From Actinomadura cremea (GTDB taxonomy: Bacteria; Actinomycetota; Actinomycetes; Streptosporangiales; Streptosporangiaceae): a stretch of 64,000 nucleotides of DNA. The notes under the pieces were generated by a model. That model was given only the letters and a program-made list of their open reading frames with translations, was not told where the DNA came from and searched no databases. A program made the position numbers and the translations under genes. The stretch lies in the NCBI RefSeq assembly GCF_014648495.1, contig NZ_BMRF01000003.1:1-64000 (forward strand). Direction: 5' to 3'. Shown piece by piece: positions 48,048 to 56,742 of this stretch (the stretch's first letter is position 1; each line of letters opens with the position of its first letter).

Positions 48048-48947
48048 ATGAGCGGAGACGAGCGCCGGTACGTGCCCCCGGACCCCCCGACCGCCACCGG
48101 GTTCACCGCCCCGGTCGCCGACCCCGGCGCGACCGACCCGGACCCGCCCGCCGCCTCGGACGATCCCGGAGGCTCCCCGAACGACACCGTTCCGGACGTC
48201 CCGGAACCGGAGAAGCCCGCCCGCCGGGAGGAGCCCGACCCGGAGGACGTGCGGGTCGCGCCGCTGCCCGCGCACCCCGCCGAGCCCAGGCGCTCCGGCG
48301 GCACCGCCGAACTCGCCGATCCGGACGTTCCGGACGTTCGGGGCGTTCCGAGCGTTCCCGATGTCCCTGACGCCCCCGAGGTCCCCGAGGCCGCACGCGG
48401 GCCTGGGCGCGACCTTCGCGGTCCGGCCGTCGCGCTCGGCGTCGGCGTGCTGGTGGTCGCCGTGGCCATCGGCGCGATGTTCGCCCTCGGCGACGGCGAG
48501 GCGCGGAGCCCCGCGCCCGCCGCCTCGCCGCGCGTGGCCGAGGCGAGGCCGACGGCCGCGCCGCCCGCGCCCGGGACTCCCACCGCCGCGGCCGGTGCGC
48601 CGTCCGCCGGAGCGCCGTCCCCGGGGCCGGGCGGCCTGCGGGGCGACGGCGTCACGTACGAGGTCGTCCAGCGCGACTCCGGCTACTACGAGGGCACGTT
48701 CGTCCTGACCAACCGCACCGGACGGCCGATGACGTCGTGGCGGCTGTCGTTCCTGGTGCCCGGCGGGGACGTCCGCAACGTGTGGGGCGGACGGCTCGTG
48801 CAGAGCGGCGAGCCCGTGGTGATCGAGAACGCGCCGGGCGCGGCGGCCGTCCCCCCGGGCGGCACGGTGACGGTCCGGTTCGGTGCCGCGGGGACCCCGG
48901 CGGCACCCGCCGAGTGCGTCCTCAACGGCGCCGGATGCGGGCTGTGA
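48048..48947 (+). CDS. Membrane-anchored protein with C-terminal CBM2-like domain
   Basis: 299 residues. Long acidic Pro-rich cytoplasmic N terminus (1-120), including repeated PDVPDVRGVPSVPDVPDAPE, one membrane helix (about 126-148), a Pro/Ala linker outside, and a carbohydrate-binding module 2-like domain (VTYEVVQRDSGYYEGTFVLT, MTSWRLSFLVPGG, ending CVLNGAGCGL) with the terminal cysteine pair. It probably sticks to cellulose or cell-wall glycan. The repeat-rich inside part is unusual for a CBM2 protein. Confidence 0.72.
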   Translation: MSGDERRYVPPDPPTATGFTAPVADPGATDPDPPAASDDPGGSPNDTVPDVPEPEKPARREEPDPEDVRVAPLPAHPAEPRRSGGTAELADPDVPDVRGVPSVPDVPDAPEVPEAARGPGRDLRGPAVALGVGVLVVAVAIGAMFALGDGEARSPAPAASPRVAEARPTAAPPAPGTPTAAAGAPSAGAPSPGPGGLRGDGVTYEVVQRDSGYYEGTFVLTNRTGRPMTSWRLSFLVPGGDVRNVWGGRLVQSGEPVVIENAPGAAAVPPGGTVTVRFGAAGTPAAPAECVLNGAGCGL

Positions 48948-48969
48948 GCGGGGGACTAGGCTCTCGAGT

Positions 48970-49734
48970 ATGCGTATCGCCAGGTTCTCCACCGACGAGG
49001 GCATGTCCTTCGGAGTGGTGGAGGAGAACACCGTCGCCGCCGTCGCGGCGCATCCGTTCGGGGAGCTCACCTTCACCGGACACCGCTTCCCGCTCGCCGA
49101 CGTCCGGCTGCTGGCCCCGATCCTGCCCAGCAAGGTCATCGCGATCGGTAAGAACTACGCCGACCACGCCAAGGAGATGGGCGGGGAGGCGCCGGCCGAG
49201 CCGCTGATTTTCGCGAAGCCGTCCACCAGCGTCATCGGACCCGGCGAGGCCGTCGCCTACCCGGAGAAGCTGTCGGAGCGGGTCGACTACGAGGGCGAGC
49301 TGGCGCTGGTCATCGGCCGGATGTGCCGCGAGGTGCCCGCGTCCCGGGCCGCCGAGGTGATCCTCGGCTACACCTGCGCGAACGACGTCACCGCCCGCGA
49401 CCTCCAGGCCAAGGACGGCCAGTGGACGCGCGCGAAGGGCTTCGACACGTTCTGCCCGCTCGGCCCGTGGATCGAGACCGAGGTCGATCCCGCCGACCTG
49501 GCGATCAGCACGACCGTCAACGGCGAGGTCCGGCAGAGCGCCCGCACCTCGCAGCTCATGCACGACGTCCCGAAGCTCGTGGAGTACGTCAGCCAGGTCA
49601 TGACGCTGCTGCCGGGCGACGTCATCCTCACCGGCACCCCGGCCGGTGTCGGCCCGCTGGAGGTCGGTGACGAGGTCGCCGTCACCGTCGAGAACGTCGG
49701 CACCCTCACCAACCGGGTCGTCGCCCGCGATTGA
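48970..49734 (+). CDS. Fumarylacetoacetate hydrolase family protein
   Basis: 254 residues. IGKNYADHAKEMGG, LIFAKPSTSVIGPGEAV, the metal-site region VDYEGELALVIG, YTCANDVTARDLQ and ILTGTPAGVGPLEVGDEV. Acts as a hydrolase or decarboxylase on 2-oxo acids; exact substrate unknown. TAGGCT (48957-48962) is 7 nt before the ATG: leaderless. In Streptomyces, as I recall, gltX follows; here it does not. Confidence 0.92.
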   Translation: MRIARFSTDEGMSFGVVEENTVAAVAAHPFGELTFTGHRFPLADVRLLAPILPSKVIAIGKNYADHAKEMGGEAPAEPLIFAKPSTSVIGPGEAVAYPEKLSERVDYEGELALVIGRMCREVPASRAAEVILGYTCANDVTARDLQAKDGQWTRAKGFDTFCPLGPWIETEVDPADLAISTTVNGEVRQSARTSQLMHDVPKLVEYVSQVMTLLPGDVILTGTPAGVGPLEVGDEVAVTVENVGTLTNRVVARD

Positions 49735-49754
49735 CGCGGAGCACGGGACGGCGG

Positions 49755-50393
49755 TCAGCCGCTCTCACCGGCGGATGCGGGCGGCTCGGCCGGCCGATCG
49801 CGGAAGGCGTCCGGGGGAACCCGGGCGCCGGTCCGCGGCGTGACGCCGTCCCATCCGGCCACCTCGGCCTCCGCCCACTCCGCCCAGCGCAGCAGCGCTT
49901 CGTTCTGCTCCCGCAGCAGCCGCGCGGTGAGCGCGATCACCGGCAGCCGGTCCGGGTAGGGCCCGCCCTCCTCGTACTCGGCCATCCGCTCCTCGGTCCG
50001 GGCCGCCCGCCGCTCGGCGTCCTCCCGGACGCCCCGCAGGACGGTGCGGAGCCCGTCCAGATCGCCGTGGTCGGCGAAGGCGACCTTCACCAGACCCTCG
50101 AACTCCAGCACCGGGCCCGCGCCCGGTTCGCCCAGCCACTCCTTGAGCGCGGCGCGTCCGTCCTCGGTGATCTCGTAGACCGTGCTCTTGCGACGCCCGG
50201 TGTATTCGGCGCGCGCGCGGGCCAGACCACGCTCCACGAGCTTCTTGGGTTCCTCGTAGAGGACGCTGGCCGCGCGCGGCCACATCACCCGCAGGCTGCG
50301 GTCCATCTGCTGCTTGAGCTCGTACGTCGTCCACGGCCGGACGGCCAGCAGCGACAGGATCGCGTAGGACGTCGTCGTCAGTTCTCGCGCCAC
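49755..50393 (-). CDS. PadR family transcriptional regulator
   Basis: 212 residues. TTTSYAILSLLAVRPWTTYELKQQ then SVLYEEPKKLVERGL is the PadR winged helix; a long helical C-terminal domain follows. GTG 50393 was chosen since a palindrome lies directly upstream; the frame is open further but overlaps the divergent gene. Controls itself and probably the divergent VOC gene. Confidence 0.88.
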   Translation of the reverse strand: MARELTTTSYAILSLLAVRPWTTYELKQQMDRSLRVMWPRAASVLYEEPKKLVERGLARARAEYTGRRKSTVYEITEDGRAALKEWLGEPGAGPVLEFEGLVKVAFADHGDLDGLRTVLRGVREDAERRAARTEERMAEYEEGGPYPDRLPVIALTARLLREQNEALLRWAEWAEAEVAGWDGVTPRTGARVPPDAFRDRPAEPPASAGESG

Positions 50394-50402
50394 CCTAGGA
50401 AT

Positions 50403-50442
50403 ATACTCCGGTCCGGAGTATTGTCGATGCTCCGAACCGGAG
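50403..50442. promoter_or_regulatory. PadR operator pair
   Basis: ATACTCCGG-T-CCGGAGTAT (50403-50421), perfect 9-bp arms, and a second related dyad CTCCG-N3-CGGAG (50430-50442), both in the 61-bp space between two divergent start codons. Strong candidate for the PadR binding site. Confidence 0.75.
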
Positions 50443-50454
50443 TAAGGAGCACGC

Positions 50455-50853
50455 ATGCCCGAGCTGGCCGGCCTCTCGCACCTCTCCCTGTCCGTCCGTG
50501 ACCGCGACGCGAGCGTCCGCTGGTACGGCGACGTCCTCGGCTTCACCCCGTTCCACGTCGAGGACGGCGACGCGTGGCTGGAGACGATCTGCGTCCATCC
50601 GGCCGGTCCCGTGATCCTCGGCATCCAGCAGCACCGGGACGCCGAGGGCGCGTTCGACCATCGCCGGCCCGGGCTCGACCACCTCGCGTTCGCCGTCGCG
50701 AGCCGGGCCGACCTGGACGACTGGCACGCCCGCCTCACCGAACTCGGCGTCACCTGCTCGCCGGTCGCCGAGACCGCGTTCGGGCCGGTCCTGTGCTTCC
50801 GTGACCCCGACGGCGTGCAACTCGAACTCTTCGCGATGGCGACGCGGGAATGA
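50455..50853 (+). CDS. VOC family (glyoxalase-like) protein
   Basis: 132 residues, two beta-alpha-beta-beta-beta modules: GLSHLSLSVRDRDASVRWYG and GLDHLAFAVASRADLDDW; metal ligands H, E visible in the module starts and in DPDGVQLELF. AAGGAG lies 5 nt before the ATG. Divergent from the PadR gene, whose operators overlap its promoter; likely a resistance or detoxification enzyme induced by its substrate. Confidence 0.85.
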   Translation: MPELAGLSHLSLSVRDRDASVRWYGDVLGFTPFHVEDGDAWLETICVHPAGPVILGIQQHRDAEGAFDHRRPGLDHLAFAVASRADLDDWHARLTELGVTCSPVAETAFGPVLCFRDPDGVQLELFAMATRE

Positions 50854-50869
50854 CCTTCCGTTAATCGTT

Positions 50870-50898
50870 TTGGTCCAAGTCCCCGGGTCCTGTAGTCT
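50870..50898 (+). promoter_or_regulatory. Promoter of the tRNA operon
   Basis: TTGGTC (50870-50875), a 17-nt spacer and TAGTCT (50893-50898), about 53 bp before the first tRNA. Confidence 0.75.
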
Positions 50899-50950
50899 CT
50901 TCGAGGCGCGAGCGACCAGCCTGAAACGGCGGGAAGCCCGCGTACCTCTC

Positions 50951-51022
50951 TGGGGTATGGTGTAATCGGCAGCACGACTGATTCTGGTTCAGTTAGTCTA
51001 GGTTCGAGTCCTGGTACCCCAG
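50951..51022 (+). tRNA. tRNA-Gln (anticodon CTG)
   Basis: Acceptor TGGGGTA pairs with TACCCCA (51015-51021). Anticodon stem ACTGA/TCAGT with loop TTCTGGT gives anticodon CTG. T-stem CTAGG/CCTGG with TTCGAGT loop; CCA is not encoded. It would be charged with Glu and amidated by the GatCAB encoded at 13954-17251, and is a substrate of MnmA only for the UUG isoacceptor. Confidence 0.95.
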
Positions 51023-51044
51023 CTGCGTCCGCGACAGCGGACAG

Positions 51045-51117
51045 GCCCCCGTCGTCTAGTGGCCTAGGACGCCGCCCTCTCAAGGCGGTAACGGCGGTTC
51101 GAATCCGCTCGGGGGTA
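51045..51117 (+). tRNA. tRNA-Glu (anticodon CTC), copy 1
   Basis: Acceptor GCCCCCG with CGGGGGT; anticodon stem CCGCC/GGCGG with loop CTCTCAA, anticodon CTC. T-loop TTCGAAT. CCA not encoded. 22 bp after tRNA-Gln. Confidence 0.96.
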
Positions 51118-51164
51118 CACGTTCGCTTCTCTCCGGCAACGCGTGGGGGCGGACGGCACGTCCT

Positions 51165-51237
51165 GCCCCCGTCGTCTAGTGGCCTAGGACGCCGCCCTCT
51201 CAAGGCGGTAACGGCGGTTCGAATCCGCTCGGGGGTA
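51165..51237 (+). tRNA. tRNA-Glu (anticodon CTC), copy 2
   Basis: Identical in all 73 positions to copy 1 and 47 bp after it; a recent or gene-converted tandem duplication. Confidence 0.96.
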
Positions 51238-51246
51238 CTGTCCACG

Positions 51247-51277
51247 AAAACCGCAGACCTTGTGTCTGCGGTTTTTT
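51247..51277 (+). terminator. Intrinsic terminator of the tRNA operon
   Basis: AAAACCGCAGAC-N5-GTCTGCGGTTTT, perfect 12 bp, with TTTTTT at 51272-51277. Confidence 0.96.
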
Positions 51278-51369
51278 CTTATGCGACGATCGCGGAGATC
51301 GGCGCTCGGGCGGCCCGCTGAGCGGGAAAGAGGCGGCGGCCGGCTCGCCGAGGGCCGTATACGAGAGGA

Positions 51370-51789
51370 ATGACCTCCACGCTGCGCGACCGCGACCAGA
51401 TCATCGAGCGGCTCGCCGAACTCGCCGCCGCCCTCGACCGCCGCGACTGGGCCGCCCTCGGCGCCATGTTCGTCCCGTCCGCCACCGGCTACCGCCGCAC
51501 CGGGCGGGACGAGATCGTCGCCACCGTCCGCGCCCACCTCGGCGGCTGCGGGCCGTCCCAGCACCTCCTCGGCAACCACCGCGTCGAGATCCGCGGCGAC
51601 GAGGCCCGGTCGCTGACCTACGCGCGCGTCCACCACCGGGGCAAGGGGACGGCGGAGGGGCTCGCCTACGAGTGCTTCGGCGAGTACGAGGACCGCTGGA
51701 CCCGCACCCCGGACGGCTGGCGCATCACCTCCCGCGTGTTCACGATCTCGCACGATCTGGGCGACTTCGCCGTCCTGCAGCCCGGCTGA
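51370..51789 (+). CDS. SnoaL/NTF2-like protein
   Basis: 139 residues, cone-shaped alpha+beta fold of NTF2/SnoaL type: DQIIERLAELAAALDRRDWA, FVPSATGYRRTGRDEIVATV, WTRTPDGWRITSRVFTISHD. Unknown substrate. GAGAGGA lies immediately before the ATG. Located between the tRNA operon and the repeat-protein operon. Confidence 0.82.
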   Translation: MTSTLRDRDQIIERLAELAAALDRRDWAALGAMFVPSATGYRRTGRDEIVATVRAHLGGCGPSQHLLGNHRVEIRGDEARSLTYARVHHRGKGTAEGLAYECFGEYEDRWTRTPDGWRITSRVFTISHDLGDFAVLQPG

Positions 51790-52098
51790 GCGCCCGGATC
51801 GTCACCCGATGTTCCCCGCCCGTGTGGCGAAATGCGCGGACCGGGCGCGGAACGCGGGTCATGCTGCGTGCGCTCACGAAGCGAACCGAAGGGACGGCGC
51901 GCCCGTCCCGCGTTCCCGACTCCGACGGGCTGGAACGTCCCGTTCAGACCAACGTTTTACCTGGTCGGCGGGGTTTGTGTCGTTTGTTCGCCGCCGGTGG
52001 CGGTGACAGGTGAGGTGACGCCGCGCTCCGCCGTGCGGACGACCGGACGGACCGCACGCCGGGCGGGGGGCGGCCCCTCCGGAGTGAGAGTGGTGACC
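51790..52098. other. 309-bp upstream region of the SRPBCC operon
   Basis: No gene. GTTT at 51954 and GGGTTT at 51971 faintly resemble a stress sigma-factor promoter, with a 13-nt spacer; this is weak. The region carries the transcription start of the operon, presumably. Confidence 0.3.
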
Positions 52099-53115
52099 AT
52101 GGCCGAGACCAAGACCAAAGACGCGCCGGGTCTGACCGACGACCTCCCCCTCGACCAGCTCAAGGAGGCGGGTCAGGACCTCGCGCGCGCCCTGATGATG
52201 CGTGCGCTTTCTACCGCCAACGACAAGATAAAAGACCTGACCGGACGGCTGGGCGAGACCGCGGGGGACGGCGGCGGCACCGGCGGGAAGATGCTCGCTG
52301 CCGGGGCGAAGGAGATCGCGAAGGGGAAATCGCCGCTCCGAGCGGGCGTCAGCGCCGGGATGACCGGCGCGAAGGAGAAGGTCAAGGACGTCACGGGCCT
52401 GGGCGGAGACGGTGACGGCGGCGGAGGCGGCGGCGGCGAGAAGGAGGCCAAGGTCGTCACCATCATCGAGGAGTTCGACGTCGGGCTGCCGCTGCGCGCC
52501 ACCTACGACCAGTGGACGCGGTTCGGCGACTACCCCTCGTTCACCAGCAAGGTCGAGAGCGTCGAGCAGGAGTCCGACGAGAAGCTCAACTGGCGCGCGC
52601 AGATCTTCCTCTCGCACCGCAGCTGGGAGGCGACGATCACCGAGCAGGTGCCCGACACGCGGATCGTGTGGAAGTCCGAGGGCGCCAAGGGGTACGTGGA
52701 CGGGGCCGTGACCTTCGCGGAGCTGACCCCCAACCTGACCCGCGTCCTGCTGGTCGCCGAGTACCACCCGGACGGCTTCTTCGAGAAGACCGCGAACCTG
52801 TGGCGCGCGCAGGGACGCCGGCTCCGCCTCGAGTTCAAGCACATCAAGCGCCACATGATGACCCGCGCCGTCCTCGAACAGGACGCCATCGAGGGCTGGC
52901 GAGGCGAGATCCGCGACGGCGAGGTCGTCAAGACCCACGAGGACGCCGTCAAGGAGGAGCAGGACGCCCAGCAGGACGACCAGCAGGACGAGGACACCCA
53001 GCAGGACGATCAGGAGGACACCCAGCAGGACGCCCAGCAAGAGGGCGGGCAAGAGGACAAGAAGGACGACGAGCAGGACGCCCAGCAGGACGCCGAGCAG
53101 GGCGACGCCGAGTGA
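52099..53115 (+). CDS. SRPBCC/START-like protein with acidic Gln-Asp tail
   Basis: 338 residues. N-terminal helical region (DQLKEAGQDLARALMMRAL, GAKEIAKGKSPLRAGVSAGM), a Gly/Asp linker, then a polyketide cyclase/START-like hydrophobic-pocket domain (VTIIEEFDVGLPLRATYDQW, SFTSKVESVEQESDEKL, RLRLEFKHIKRHMMTR), then a tail of about 55 residues made almost only of D, E and Q. This domain order matches, from memory, a protein encoded in Streptomyces gas-vesicle loci. Start ATG 52099; GTG 52093 is possible. First gene of a three-gene operon. Confidence 0.82.
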   Translation: MAETKTKDAPGLTDDLPLDQLKEAGQDLARALMMRALSTANDKIKDLTGRLGETAGDGGGTGGKMLAAGAKEIAKGKSPLRAGVSAGMTGAKEKVKDVTGLGGDGDGGGGGGGEKEAKVVTIIEEFDVGLPLRATYDQWTRFGDYPSFTSKVESVEQESDEKLNWRAQIFLSHRSWEATITEQVPDTRIVWKSEGAKGYVDGAVTFAELTPNLTRVLLVAEYHPDGFFEKTANLWRAQGRRLRLEFKHIKRHMMTRAVLEQDAIEGWRGEIRDGEVVKTHEDAVKEEQDAQQDDQQDEDTQQDDQEDTQQDAQQEGGQEDKKDDEQDAQQDAEQGDAE

Positions 53116-53138
53116 TCCAGACCGGTCGAGGGGGACCC

Positions 53139-54506
<1,368 letters not shown>

Positions 54507-54546
54507 TCGAGCCGCTGACCGGGGAACCGGAAACGAGGAGGGGACG

Positions 54547-54813
54547 ATGGCCGGTGAGTATCCGGACGACGAGGTCGCGGCGGCGGCGGCGATCCTGTTC
54601 CGGGCGACGATCAAGGCCGACGAGCTGCGCTTCGACGTCGTCCCGGACAGTTCGGTGGTGTTCACCGGGGACGCCGACGCCCGTTCCTCGTCGGGCAGCG
54701 TCCGTGCGGGCGTCCCCGACGAGGCCGAGGCGAGGACGACGTACCGCGATGTCCACGTCGACTACGCGATCGCGGCGAAGCTCGCACCGCCGGAGCACGA
54801 AGACGACGGGTGA
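54547..54813 (+). CDS. Small uncharacterised protein of the SRPBCC operon
   Basis: 88 residues. DDEVAAAAAILFRATIKADE and LRFDVVPDSSVVFTGDADAR, then YRDVHVDYAIAAKLAPPE; soluble alpha/beta. A strong GAGGAGGGGA ribosome site precedes the ATG; 40 bp after the repeat-protein gene. Not recognised. Confidence 0.6.
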   Translation: MAGEYPDDEVAAAAAILFRATIKADELRFDVVPDSSVVFTGDADARSSSGSVRAGVPDEAEARTTYRDVHVDYAIAAKLAPPEHEDDG

Positions 54814-54903
54814 TCGGTCGGGTTCCGTTCGTCCGAGACGGGACGGCTCGGGGCGAGGCAGAGTCGAGGCGGTAACGGGCCCCGACGCGTTCTGGGAGAC
54901 GCC

Positions 54904-55314
54904 ATGAGGCAGATCGTCACTCCGATGCTGTCGTACGAGGACGTCCGTGCGGCGCTCGCCTGGCTCGGCGACGCCTTCGGGTTCCGGGAGACCGGCCGGA
55001 TCACCATGCCCGCCGGGACCATCGGCCACGCGGAGATGGAGACCGGGGACGGCGGCCTGATCATGATGGCCGAGCCGACGCCCGCGTACCGTTCGCCCGG
55101 ACGGCACGCCGAGACGTGCGCGGACGCCGCCGCGTGGTCGTCCGTCCCCTACGTGATCGACGGCGTCCACGTGTACGTCTCGGACGTCGAGGCGCATCTC
55201 GAACGGGCCCGGCGCGCCGGGGCGACGATCCTGGGGGAGCCCGGCGACGGCCGGTACCGGGCGGCCGACCTCGAAGGCCACCGGTGGATGTTCGAGGACG
55301 TCGCGGAAGGTTGA
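54904..55314 (+). CDS. VOC family protein (glyoxalase/bleomycin-resistance-like)
   Basis: 136 residues. VTPMLSYEDVRAALAWLGDAF, GTIGHAEMETGDGGLIMMAE, HVYVSDVEAHLERARRAGAT, and C-terminal YRAADLEGHRWMFEDV. One-substrate family, ligand unknown. Ends 2 bp before the convergent MazG-like stop. Confidence 0.85.
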   Translation: MRQIVTPMLSYEDVRAALAWLGDAFGFRETGRITMPAGTIGHAEMETGDGGLIMMAEPTPAYRSPGRHAETCADAAAWSSVPYVIDGVHVYVSDVEAHLERARRAGATILGEPGDGRYRAADLEGHRWMFEDVAEG

Positions 55315-55316
55315 GG

Positions 55317-55613
55317 TCAGACGCCGGAGCGGTCGGTGACGGCGCGCAGGCGCCGCTGGAGCTGCGCGCGGGCGCGCTCCGGGTCGTCCCCGGCGAGGGC
55401 GACGAGGGCGATGCCCGCGGTGATGATGACGTCGGCGAGTTCGTCCCGGACGTCGTCCCGCGTCCCGTGGACGCCCTTGCGCGGGTTCTGGCCGGTGACG
55501 CCGATGTACGCCTGGACGGCCTCGCCGTACTCTTCGGCGATCTTCAAGATGAGCGTCTGCTCGTCGACGTCGGGGAGGAAGCCGGTCCGGAGGCGGGCGA
55601 AGTCGTCCCACAT
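55317..55613 (-). CDS. MazG-like nucleotide pyrophosphohydrolase
   Basis: 98 residues, single all-alpha MazG-like domain: KIAEEYGEAVQAY and DVRDELADVIITAG give the EExxE...ExxD metal-binding motif. Probably cleaves non-canonical NTPs. ATG 55613. Confidence 0.87.
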   Translation of the reverse strand: MWDDFARLRTGFLPDVDEQTLILKIAEEYGEAVQAYIGVTGQNPRKGVHGTRDDVRDELADVIITAGIALVALAGDDPERARAQLQRRLRAVTDRSGV

Positions 55614-55736
55614 GGCGCGTCCAGGTGTGTGCGGGGGGATGTGATGTCGGCGATGCTGGCGGCGCGATCCGGCGAGGGTTTCCGGCCGGCCGGTACGATG
55701 GTCGGATTATCCGTTACAGCACGTCAGAGAGCCGCC

Positions 55737-56738
55737 ATGTCGCAGTTGCCGGTCGTCAAGGTCCACGGAAACCGTAATGACATCCTGGTCATCGACGGTG
55801 CCCCGGACGAGCTGTTCCCCGGCGGGGAGGCCGCCCGCGCGGTGCGGCGGCTGTGCGACCGCCGGGACGGGCTCGGCGCCGACGGCGTCTACTTCATCGT
55901 GGACGGCGGCGACGGTTCGGGCCGCGCGTGGTTCTTCAACCCGGACGGCTCGGAGTCGCTGCTGTGCGGCAACGGGATGCGCGGCGCGGGGCGGCTCCTC
56001 CTCGACCGCCACGACGCGGGACGGGTCGTCCTGCGCACCGGCCCGTACGACTTCACGGTCCGCGACGCCGGGACGACGTCGCACGGCGTCCGGCGGACGG
56101 CGGTCGAGCTGCCGCCGGTCGACTTCACGCCCGCCGACCCGATCGTCGCCGGTGCGGGCGGCGCGGTCGTCGACCGGGTGCTCGGCGCCTACCACGCGTC
56201 GCTGCCGGTGACGGCGGTGGCGGTGCCGAACTCGCACCTGGTCAGCGTCATCACCGAGTACCGCGAGGACGACCTGATCGAGACGGGCCTGCGGGTCGCG
56301 GACGCGCCCGGCGACTTCCCGCTCGGCGCGAACGTCAGCTTCGTCCTCCCGCTGGACGAGCGGGGCCCGGACGACGTCTACGTGCAGACCTACGAGCGCG
56401 GCGCGGGGCTGACGCCGAGCTGCGGGTCGGGCGTGGCGGCGTCCCGCGCGGTGCTGTCGCGGCTCGGACGGGTCGAGCCGGACGTCCCCGTGCTGGTGCG
56501 GAACCCGGGCGGTCCGGCCCGGTCGTGGCTGCAGGAGTCCGGGGGCCGCTGGCAGCCCGTCCTGGAGGGCAACGGCACGATCGTCTTCCGGGCCGAGGTC
56601 GACCGGGGCTCCCTGGCCGGCGAGGGCCCGCTGACGTTCGAGAAGCAGGACGACGAGGCGGAACTGGCCGCGTTCGACGCCCTCTACCGGGAGAACCGCG
56701 AGATCCTCGCCGACGCCGGAGTGAAGCCCACCCCCTGA
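55737..56738 (+). CDS. Diaminopimelate-epimerase-like protein
   Basis: 333 residues. Both catalytic half-sites are kept: SESLLCGNGMRGAGRL (first Cys) and YERGAGLTPSCGSGVAASRA (second Cys). It is about 40-50 residues longer than typical DapF, with a C-terminal extension after VLEGNGTIVFRAEV (LTFEKQDDEAELAAFDALYREN). No lysine-pathway gene adjoins it and the family-typical neighbours of dapF are absent, so it could be the true DapF or a paralogue acting on another amino acid. ATG 55737 follows a TACGAT box by about 40 nt. Confidence 0.8.
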   Translation: MSQLPVVKVHGNRNDILVIDGAPDELFPGGEAARAVRRLCDRRDGLGADGVYFIVDGGDGSGRAWFFNPDGSESLLCGNGMRGAGRLLLDRHDAGRVVLRTGPYDFTVRDAGTTSHGVRRTAVELPPVDFTPADPIVAGAGGAVVDRVLGAYHASLPVTAVAVPNSHLVSVITEYREDDLIETGLRVADAPGDFPLGANVSFVLPLDERGPDDVYVQTYERGAGLTPSCGSGVAASRAVLSRLGRVEPDVPVLVRNPGGPARSWLQESGGRWQPVLEGNGTIVFRAEVDRGSLAGEGPLTFEKQDDEAELAAFDALYRENREILADAGVKPTP

Positions 56739-56742
56739 CCCG

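Noticed and set aside
50951-51237. Integration (att) site at the tRNA genes
   Set aside because: The tandem tRNA-Glu copies are full-length and functional-looking; no integrase or partial 3' tRNA duplication nearby.
51954-51976. Stress-sigma-factor promoter before the SRPBCC operon
   Set aside because: GTTT and GGGTTT are present, but the 13-nt spacing and the -10 deviate from the usual pattern; too weak to call.
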